Positions 28,101-33,273 of a stretch of 37,800 bases of DNA are shown here, one piece after another. Position numbers and translations under genes: made by a program. The DNA comes from Spirabiliibacterium pneumoniae. GTDB taxonomy: Bacteria; Pseudomonadota; Gammaproteobacteria; Enterobacterales; Pasteurellaceae. The number at the start of each line of letters is the position of its first letter. Position 1 is the stretch's first letter. The notes beneath the pieces were generated by a model, which was not told the origin of the DNA, ran no database searches, and saw nothing but the letters and a program-made list of their open reading frames with translations. The DNA lies in assembly GCF_014884995.1 (NCBI RefSeq), contig NZ_JABMII010000016.1:1-37800 (forward strand), in the 5' to 3' direction.

Positions 28101-28770
28101 TCTGCGCCACAATCATGTCAAAAGATGACACTTTTTTCGCTGGCAATGCGCCTTCAAGTAGAAAAGAAATTTTGCTTAACACGCCATCGGGGCTTTTGAG
28201 GTATTCTCGCGCAAAGGCGCAAACAACCGCACTTTGCGGATAAAAGCGCGCACGCCATTCATCACGACAATGTTTAAGAAAACGTGCGTATTGTTCACGA
28301 TCGTCAAGCAACACGGGATTAAAATGAATATTGGCATCAAAGGCATAACGGCTGAGCATACGTCGGCAAAAGCCGTGAATGGTGAAAATCGCCGCAGAGT
28401 CCATATTCTGTTGCGCCATATCAAGATGCAAAATAGCACTTTCCACCTCGCCACCCAGCGCATTGAACAGCTCAAGTAAAAAAGGATCTTCACTGGCAAA
28501 TTCACCGTGGCGCTGCCAGCCTTTTAACAGCTCAAGCAGCTCCACCACGCGCGCGCGAATACGGTCTTTCAGCTCTTGCGTAGCCGCCTCAGTGAACGTC
28601 ATCACCAAAATTTGCTCCACCCCAAGCGCTCGCCCAAATCCATTTTCGCCCACATTCAACAACAAGCGTAAATAAAGTGCGGCCATGGTATAGGTTTTGC
28701 CCGTGCCTGCCGAGGCTTCAATCAGGGAGGTGCCTGACAGAGGATGCGTGATAGCGTTAAGCGGTTGCAT
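25183..28770 (-). CDS. recB: Exodeoxyribonuclease V subunit RecB
   Basis: The 3'-5' helicase and nuclease subunit of RecBCD, which also loads RecA. The 1195-aa protein opens with Walker A SLIEASAGTGKTYTMAALYLRLLL (from residue 15), then ILVMTFTEAATQELKDRIRARV, the motif AMVDEFQDTDSEQFRIL, GDPKQSIYRFRSADI, and IVTIHGAKGLEYGVVWLPFVG. The C-terminal nuclease domain has GFIDLVCEHQGKFYIVDYKSN (about 1080-1100), with the Asp and DYK metal ligands. Length is normal. The gap from ychN is three bases, with no strong ribosome-binding site, so expression probably depends on coupling. recC is not adjacent, as in H. influenzae. Confidence 0.97.
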   Translation of the reverse strand: MQPLNAITHPLSGTSLIEASAGTGKTYTMAALYLRLLLNVGENGFGRALGVEQILVMTFTEAATQELKDRIRARVVELLELLKGWQRHGEFASEDPFLLELFNALGGEVESAILHLDMAQQNMDSAAIFTIHGFCRRMLSRYAFDANIHFNPVLLDDREQYARFLKHCRDEWRARFYPQSAVVCAFAREYLKSPDGVLSKISFLLEGALPAKKVSSFDMIVAQIERYVDAFTQLKSQWQASKSAVCALIGDAITNKQLNGNSYRAANFNDKVTALSHWLDGALSFEQPDVLTYFSQQQLSDKTNSNKATPTHPFFEAVDRFLAQFGKAACEQWHKALLWHMLLGVRARIAAEGETHNAMSFGDLLSRLCQALQGSQGAHLAQLIRMQFPFAMVDEFQDTDSEQFRILQKIYLEAPDSRVGLIMIGDPKQSIYRFRSADIYTYLAAKQQTACEFTLGKNWRSSESAVALVNRLFSLVDDAFLVPEIHFSPVQASGGKTALYLEGQRQTALTAWLTQTKKKGEFRQIQALACAVSVQQYLQAIEAGTLLGENQRGEQQPLAAHDLAILVRSGEDATLMKSALQTLGIKSVYLSQKNNVFQSPWAKVLLNVLQGCLMPYQRQQVINALASALFQFDSQTLNALLYDEQRWDSWVERLLGWQQMWQKQGVLPMIHAILQHDNVAQTILAQADGERAMTDILHLSELLQAQMNEQPNAHALLTWFEQQMAFNGAGSDKSLSLRLESERDLVKIVTIHGAKGLEYGVVWLPFVGLGASLQGKTLEKFHQHGQNDIDFDNSAQALILQEYAAEEMRLLYVALTRAVYQVHLGLYAEFYQGSAIKSTSWGWNPLVYLLTRGELGLDLEKKCTFNTQALLAAHFTAEQYTLMAAEEATPRQWRPQAERPEGEAAHFHGAIEKDWVINSFTSLSNQSAVNPLYEALQEPESEQDIAVEVPALDNTLEVDDIAFQFPTGARVGDVLHTVLQRMDMRAGADNQAVLTFALQALNLDESWQPQLEGWLTRIAQTPWDAQAQLCLQAIAPRESLREMEFLLSITNKVRSSELNQLLAQYPLKTGRTHFALHDFKGMLRGFIDLVCEHQGKFYIVDYKSNLLGASWAFYTPEALTAAVLLHRYDLQYLLYTLALHRYLKKRLLNYDYACDFGGVYYLFLRGMTGESNATGVYFDKPHFALIDGLDKLFAE

Positions 28771-28773
28771 AAA

Positions 28774-29130
28774 CTAGAAAGATAATACTTTATCCGCCCA
28801 CAATGTCCAGCGGCTGAGATCGCCCAAAGTGCCAACACTTACCCCTTCGGCTAACGGCAATTCAGTGATGCCGCGTGCGTTGGTGCAGGTTTTGCACAAT
28901 TTCACTTCCGCGCCGAAACTGGTAATAATTTCAAGTGCTTGCTGCACATTATAGCCCTCTGCAGGCTGTTGCTTATCAAGCCCTGCAACAACGGCGTCTG
29001 AAAGTAAGAAAAGTTTGAGGTCGACCGCACTTTGGTGTTCTTCTTGCAGCATAATGGCAAGGCGTAATGCGTTGAAGAGGTTTTCGCTACCGTAAGGCGC
29101 GCTATTGATAATAAAAAGTATTTTTTGCAT
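28774..29130 (-). CDS. ychN: DsrE-family protein YchN
   Basis: Small cytoplasmic protein of the DsrE/DsrF/TusD sulfur-relay fold; the exact role of YchN is not established. The 118-aa product is very similar to E. coli YchN over its whole length (MQKI...NSAPYGSENLFNALRLAI, FLLSDAV, QPAEGYN, KLCKTC, GTLGDLSRWTLWADKVL). The Cys pair C79 and C82 in the KLCKTC segment is the likely reactive site. ATG 29130 is chosen because AAGGAG lies six bases upstream; a 16-residue extension is possible but has no such site. It lies between ygjV and recB in the same orientation. Confidence 0.92.
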   Translation of the reverse strand: MQKILFIINSAPYGSENLFNALRLAIMLQEEHQSAVDLKLFLLSDAVVAGLDKQQPAEGYNVQQALEIITSFGAEVKLCKTCTNARGITELPLAEGVSVGTLGDLSRWTLWADKVLSF

Positions 29131-29181
29131 ATCACACTCCTTTTTACTCACAATAAACGCCTTTAGTGCGAAAATCAATGC

Positions 29182-29718
29182 CTAATGTGTGACGCTGCGC
29201 TCCACCGCGTGGGCTTTGAGCAAGCGAAAAATCGTGATGATGTTCATCGTCATCACTGTGCTTTCCAGCAGTACGCCACCAATGGAGCCTACAATAATAT
29301 TGTTTGTCATCCAGCAAACTGAGCCAAATAACATCACCAGACGCATTTTAATGCCTGTAAGTAAAAAGAGCGCAATAGTGCCCGTTGCCGTGCCAACAAT
29401 CGGAAATAAACTCCACCAATGATCAGAAATATAAAGCCCAAATCCGACTGCCACGGCCACAAAAGCAAATGCAACATAGGCCGAGTTAATAAAAATGGAC
29501 GTGGCAGTACGGCAAGCGGCAATAAACGAGCTTAAGGCGGAAATGGGCGAGCCGAGCAAGTAAAAATGGAGCATATAGGTGAGATTTAAAATCACCATAA
29601 TAATTTTAAAACGCTTGTCGTTGCGCTGATAAAACACCAAAATGCCAAGGAAGAAAACCGCAATCCCTAGCCATTGGGCAAATGAAAGATGAATAATATA
29701 GTCGAGATAATTGCTCAC
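29182..29718 (-). CDS. ygjV: YgjV-family inner-membrane protein
   Basis: A 178-aa integral membrane protein with about six hydrophobic segments, matching the YgjV family (Pfam Imp-YgjV, function unknown) in length and in the pattern LAQWLGI...F--Q..D.R.K......N..Y..HF.LLG....A......R. It has no charged pore motif that would indicate a substrate. The start is GTG at 29718, preceded by GAGG at four bases. Like slt, the start follows a strong terminator hairpin at once (14 bases), so transcription must come from upstream through that hairpin or from a promoter overlapping it. It begins the ygjV-ychN-recB-recD run and has no uptake signal. Confidence 0.82.
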   Translation of the reverse strand: MSNYLDYIIHLSFAQWLGIAVFFLGILVFYQRNDKRFKIIMVILNLTYMLHFYLLGSPISALSSFIAACRTATSIFINSAYVAFAFVAVAVGFGLYISDHWWSLFPIVGTATGTIALFLLTGIKMRLVMLFGSVCWMTNNIIVGSIGGVLLESTVMTMNIITIFRLLKAHAVERSVTH

Positions 29719-29730
29719 AACGCCTCACAA

Positions 29731-29760
29731 ATAAAAAAGCGCCATTGATGAAAATGGCGC
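29731..29760 (-). terminator. Terminator after the TRAP operon
   Basis: GCGCCATT (29739-29746) and AATGGCGC (29753-29760) form an 8-bp stem. On the minus strand it is followed by six T. It lies 19 bases past the dctM stop and 14 bases before the ygjV start. Confidence 0.88.
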
Positions 29761-29778
29761 AAATAGTTCGTATTTTAC

Positions 29779-31098
29779 TCACACAATGCCAAGCACGTTT
29801 GGCAAGAACAATGAAATTTGTGGAATATAGGTTACCGCCAGCAAGGTAATCAACAATACAATAAAGAACGGCAACATAGGTTTAATGATGTCTTGCAGTC
29901 GCACACCTGCAACCGAACAGCCCACAAACAGGGCACTGCCCACAGGCGGCGTACACAAGCCAATACACAAGTTAAAAATCATCATAATACCAAAGTGGAT
30001 TGGATCCATACCAAGATCGGTGACGATTGGTAAAAAGATTGGGGTAAAAATTAACACCGCAGGGGTCATATCCATAAACACCCCGATCACCAACAAAATC
30101 ACATTAATGATCAGCAAAATAACGTATAAATTATCTGAGATACTTGTCAATAATTCATTGATCATAAACGGAATGTCTGCACTGGTCATAATCCAAGACA
30201 TGGCAACGGATACACTGACCAAGAACAATACAATGGAGGTGGTCACCACTGCATCAAGGATAATTTTTGGCAAATCGCGCAATTTGATTTCACGATAAAT
30301 AATCACGGAGAGCACAAAGGTATAAACTACCGCGATGGCTGAAGCCTCAGTTGCAGTGAAAATTCCCCCTAAAATACCACCGATGACAACAATCACCATC
30401 AAGATACTTGGAATCGCATCTAAAGTGTATTTCATAAAAATGGAGAAAGTGATTTTATCAGACACTGGATAACCGCGTTTTTTGGCGAGAATAAAGTTCA
30501 CCACCATAATTGACAAGCCCATCAACGCGCCTGGTAAATACCCTGCCATAAAGAGCGTTGCCACCGACATGCCGCCTGCGGTTAACGCATACACGATCAT
30601 CACATTTGACGGTGGAATCAAAAGTCCAGAGATACATGATGTCACGTTAATCGCCGCAGAATAGGCAGGATCATAGCCTGCTTTTTTCTGAATCGGCGAC
30701 ATTGTGCCGCCCACCGCCGCTGCCGCTGCTACCGCTGAGCCTGAAATAGAACCGAACATCATATTCGCTAATACGTTTACATGCCCCAAGGATCCAGGAA
30801 TGCGCCCAACCAGCACTTGTGAAAAATTAATCAATCGAATCGCAATCCCACCACTGTTCATTAAAGAACCTGCGAGAATGAAAAAAGGAATCGCCAGCAA
30901 CGAGAAGCTATCTAATCCTGTTGCCATTTTCTGCCCTGCGGTGAGTAATACAATATCCCAAGGCAAAATAAAAAATCCAGTAACAATAGTGGAAACACCA
31001 ATTGAAAACGAAATCGGCACACCCACAAAAACCAACACCACAAACGACACTAGCATCACCAGCGGTGCAAACCATTCCCAAGAAAGTAACCAATCCAT
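29779..31098 (-). CDS. dctM: TRAP transporter large membrane subunit DctM
   Basis: The large (12-helix) subunit of a tripartite ATP-independent periplasmic transporter; with DctQ it carries the bound solute inward using a sodium or proton gradient. The 439-aa protein is hydrophobic throughout, with the DctM signatures LAIPFFILAGSLMNSGGIA, SISGSAVAAAAAVGGTM, GLLIPPSNVMIVYA and FTATEASAIAVVY, and the C-terminal TPPVGSALFVGCSV. Family clusters are used for C4-dicarboxylates, sialate or uronates. It starts two bases after dctQ, with GAGGAGGT inside the dctQ end. The separate Q and M genes argue against the fused sialic-acid SiaQM of this family. Confidence 0.95.
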   Translation of the reverse strand: MDWLLSWEWFAPLVMLVSFVVLVFVGVPISFSIGVSTIVTGFFILPWDIVLLTAGQKMATGLDSFSLLAIPFFILAGSLMNSGGIAIRLINFSQVLVGRIPGSLGHVNVLANMMFGSISGSAVAAAAAVGGTMSPIQKKAGYDPAYSAAINVTSCISGLLIPPSNVMIVYALTAGGMSVATLFMAGYLPGALMGLSIMVVNFILAKKRGYPVSDKITFSIFMKYTLDAIPSILMVIVVIGGILGGIFTATEASAIAVVYTFVLSVIIYREIKLRDLPKIILDAVVTTSIVLFLVSVSVAMSWIMTSADIPFMINELLTSISDNLYVILLIINVILLVIGVFMDMTPAVLIFTPIFLPIVTDLGMDPIHFGIMMIFNLCIGLCTPPVGSALFVGCSVAGVRLQDIIKPMLPFFIVLLITLLAVTYIPQISLFLPNVLGIV

Positions 31099-31100
31099 TG

Positions 31101-31598
31101 TTATACCTCCTCACCGCGTGACAATTTGCCAGCATTTTCAATGATAAAAATGATGTTATAGAACATAATCAGCAAGCCGCTAAATGGCACCGCCATGTAA
31201 ACGTACGCCATTGGCATCTGCATTGAAGGCGAAATCTGCCCCATGGCAAACACTTTGCTCACCAAGACAGATCCGCCGTAAACCATGGTACTGATAGCAA
31301 ATAGAAAAATCACCACATTGATAAAAATAGCACTAATTTGTTTTTTGCGCGCCGTCAAATTATGGGTGAACAAGTCAATGGACAAGTGGCGTTGTTGCCC
31401 TGTGGTGTAGGCCGCCCCTAATAGTCCCACCCAAATCATGCTAAAACGTGCAATTTCATCGGTTACGGTGCTTGGCATTTCTAACACATAGCGGCTGAAC
31501 ACCTGCCAAGTTACGCACACGACCAACATCACCATCACGATAATCGCGAACACAGCAATGACCTTATCAACACTATTTTTAATTTTTTCTAACAGCAT
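31101..31598 (-). CDS. dctQ: TRAP transporter small membrane subunit DctQ
   Basis: Small four-helix subunit that pairs with DctM. The 165-aa product has helices at about 12-33, 45-65, 85-110 and 128-150 and the DctQ segment VTWQVFSRYVLEMPSTVTDEIARFSMIWVGLLGAAY. It lies between dctP (18-base gap, AGGG ribosome-binding site) and dctM (2-base gap), the usual P-Q-M order. It has no uptake signals. Confidence 0.93.
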   Translation of the reverse strand: MLLEKIKNSVDKVIAVFAIIVMVMLVVCVTWQVFSRYVLEMPSTVTDEIARFSMIWVGLLGAAYTTGQQRHLSIDLFTHNLTARKKQISAIFINVVIFLFAISTMVYGGSVLVSKVFAMGQISPSMQMPMAYVYMAVPFSGLLIMFYNIIFIIENAGKLSRGEEV

Positions 31599-31616
31599 AT
31601 CGCTACCCTAAGTCGA

Positions 31617-32606
31617 TTATTTTGCGTCTTGGATTGATTGGATTTCGTCCACAAAGCCGACTAATTTCGGATCTTTACGGAAGTCATCAAACAACGGTTT
31701 CAACGCTTCACGGAATGGTGTTTTATCTACTTCGATAAAGGTTACGCCCAATTTTTCAGCTTCTTGTTTAGAACGAGTTGTTTCTTCGTCCCACAATTTT
31801 TGTTGATACACTTCAGAGTCGTGAGCCGCTTCCATGAACAATTTTTGTTGTTCTGGGTTCATTTTGTTCCACGCTTTTTCAGAGATCACTAGGTAATCTG
31901 GGATAGAAGTGTGTTGGTCAGCTGAGTAGAATTTTGCTACTTCGTCGTGACGAGTTGAAGCATAAGATGGAATATTGTTTTCCGCACCATCAATAACACC
32001 TTGTTGCAATGAGGTATACACATCACCCAATGGTAATGACACTGGAGAGGCGCCAAGTAATTCGATGGATTTATTAGTCGTTGGGGTTGAAATCACGCGG
32101 ATTTTCATGCCTTTGAGGTCATCTGGTGAATGCACTGGTTTTTTAGTGTAGAAGCTACGAGTACCACCAACGTATGAGGCCACGATGCGATAACCATTAG
32201 CTTGCGTTTTATCAGCCAATTTTTTACCGATATCACCGTAAAGCATACGTTTAAAATGGTCTTCATCTTTGAATAAATAAGGTAAGTTAAAGATCGCAAA
32301 TTCACCGATGAATGGTTCAAGCTCACTGGAGTTGACTTTGGTCATGTCCAATGCGTCGTTTTGCACCATTTCCAATGTCTCACGCGCGTCACCCATTTGG
32401 CGGCTCGGATAAACACGGATAATAATTTCACCATTAGATTTGGCTTTTAAATCTTTCGCCATTTTATCAATGGCTTTGTGTACCACATGGGTTTGTTCAA
32501 GGTTATGCGCCAGTTTAATGGTCACTTTATCCGCCATTGCGCCAGCAGAAGCGGCTAACATAGGTAGAGCAACGCATAAGCTAGTGAATAATGGTTTAAA
32601 TTTCAT
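31617..32606 (-). CDS. dctP: TRAP transporter periplasmic binding protein DctP
   Basis: Periplasmic receptor that binds an acidic solute and delivers it to DctQM. The 329-aa precursor has a signal peptide ending at AGAMA-D (residue 25-26), and the DctP core: IKLAHNLEQTHVVHKAIDKMAK, the conserved Arg170 in MKIRVIST that salt-bridges a substrate carboxylate, and PLGDVYTSLQQGVIDGAENN. The substrate is not readable from the sequence. The neighbouring KdgF-like cupin suggests an (unsaturated) uronate. AAAGGAG lies six bases before the ATG. Upstream are a CRP site and a palindrome overlapping the probable -10 box. Confidence 0.94.
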   Translation of the reverse strand: MKFKPLFTSLCVALPMLAASAGAMADKVTIKLAHNLEQTHVVHKAIDKMAKDLKAKSNGEIIIRVYPSRQMGDARETLEMVQNDALDMTKVNSSELEPFIGEFAIFNLPYLFKDEDHFKRMLYGDIGKKLADKTQANGYRIVASYVGGTRSFYTKKPVHSPDDLKGMKIRVISTPTTNKSIELLGASPVSLPLGDVYTSLQQGVIDGAENNIPSYASTRHDEVAKFYSADQHTSIPDYLVISEKAWNKMNPEQQKLFMEAAHDSEVYQQKLWDEETTRSKQEAEKLGVTFIEVDKTPFREALKPLFDDFRKDPKLVGFVDEIQSIQDAK

Positions 32607-32640
32607 AACTTCTCCTTTGAGTTGGGTTCATTTTGGTAGA

Positions 32641-32661
32641 AAGTAAAATAGCATTTTACTT
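32641..32661 (-). promoter_or_regulatory. TRAP promoter: extended -10 within a palindromic operator
   Basis: AAGTAAAAT and ATTTTACTT are perfect inverted 9-mers separated by AGC. On the minus strand TG-C-TATTTT (32653-32645) would be an extended -10 inside the palindrome, so a bound repressor would block it. The core fits TRAAAYANYRTTTYA, a form of the KdgR (IclR-family) operator as known in enterobacteria; which regulator binds here is inference. Confidence 0.5.
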
Positions 32662-32687
32662 TTTTAAACGTAATCGTAAATTTTTGT

Positions 32688-32709
32688 TTATGTGAACCTA
32701 ATCACAAAA
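32688..32709. promoter_or_regulatory. CRP-cAMP site of the TRAP operon
   Basis: TGTGAACCTAATCACA at 32691-32706 has both perfect half-sites with a six-base spacer. Its centre lies about 61 bases before the transcription start implied by the extended -10, the class I activator position. Confidence 0.75.
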
Positions 32710-32753
32710 ATTTTGACTTAAATGCGCGAACATTATCCACTGGGAAAAGGGCA

Positions 32754-32781
32754 ATAAAAAAGGCTATGAAATCATAGCCTT
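32754..32781 (-). terminator. Terminator after the cupin gene
   Basis: AAGGCTATGA (32760-32769) and TCATAGCCTT (32772-32781) form a 10-bp stem. On the minus strand it is followed by T. It separates the cupin transcript from the TRAP operon. Confidence 0.87.
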
Positions 32782-32798
32782 AAATTGTTGATTTTTTG

Positions 32799-33125
32799 TT
32801 ATTTTTTAATAAAATCTTCACGCATCGGGGTAAAGCAATCCAGTAACACGCCTTTTTTCAAACAACGGCAGCCGTGCATAATGTCGGGTTTTTTATACAA
32901 GACATCACCCGCCTTCACGACTTTAGTTTCATCACCAATGGTGAATTCAAATTCGCCGTCGAGCACATAGGTTAATTGCTCATGTGGGTGGCTGTGCATA
33001 GAGCCTACCGCACCTTCTTCAAAATAGACTTCCACCGCCATAATATTCGGGCTATAGGCCATAATTTTGCGTTTCACGCCTGCGCCCAAATCTTCCACTT
33101 TTACATCGTTACCATAAACAAACAT
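32799..33125 (-). CDS. kdgF: KdgF-like cupin (uronate metabolism)
   Basis: A 108-aa single-domain cupin. It has the metal-binding cluster GSMHSHPHEQLTYVLDGE (H44, H46, H48, Q50), the second cupin motif AGDVLYKKPDIMHG (H84), and a C-terminal FTPMREDFIKK. The layout matches KdgF, which opens unsaturated uronates (delta-4,5) to 5-keto-4-deoxyuronate before the KduI/KduD/KdgK/KdgA steps. The start is ATG at 33125 (AAGGAG at five bases). It lies directly upstream of the TRAP genes but has its own promoter and terminator; both promoters carry a related palindrome. Other small cupins are possible, but length, context and the FTPxREDF end favour KdgF. Confidence 0.72.
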   Translation of the reverse strand: MFVYGNDVKVEDLGAGVKRKIMAYSPNIMAVEVYFEEGAVGSMHSHPHEQLTYVLDGEFEFTIGDETKVVKAGDVLYKKPDIMHGCRCLKKGVLLDCFTPMREDFIKK

Positions 33126-33156
33126 AATCACTCCTTTTCGTGCGTAAATTTGCGTC

Positions 33157-33194
33157 ATCATAATCTAAACTAAATTTTGAAACAATATTTTATA
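33157..33194 (-). promoter_or_regulatory. Cupin promoter with KdgR-like operator
   Basis: On the minus strand, TTGTTT (33185-33180), a spacer of 17 and TATGAT (33162-33157). The plus-strand sequence TGAAACAATATTTTA (33178-33192) covers the -35 and matches TGAAACAnTGTTTCA at 12 of 14 defined positions. Confidence 0.5.
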
Positions 33195-33273
33195 ATCAAG
33201 TATTCATTTTGCGCAACATACTGGCGAAAAAAATACAAAGTGCGGTACACTAAGCCCAAAATAAGGGGGACGC

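Noticed and set aside
31101-32606. Sialic-acid TRAP system (SiaPQM)
   Set aside because: In this family the sialate system uses a fused QM protein beside sialate catabolic genes; here Q and M are separate and the neighbour is a KdgF-like cupin.
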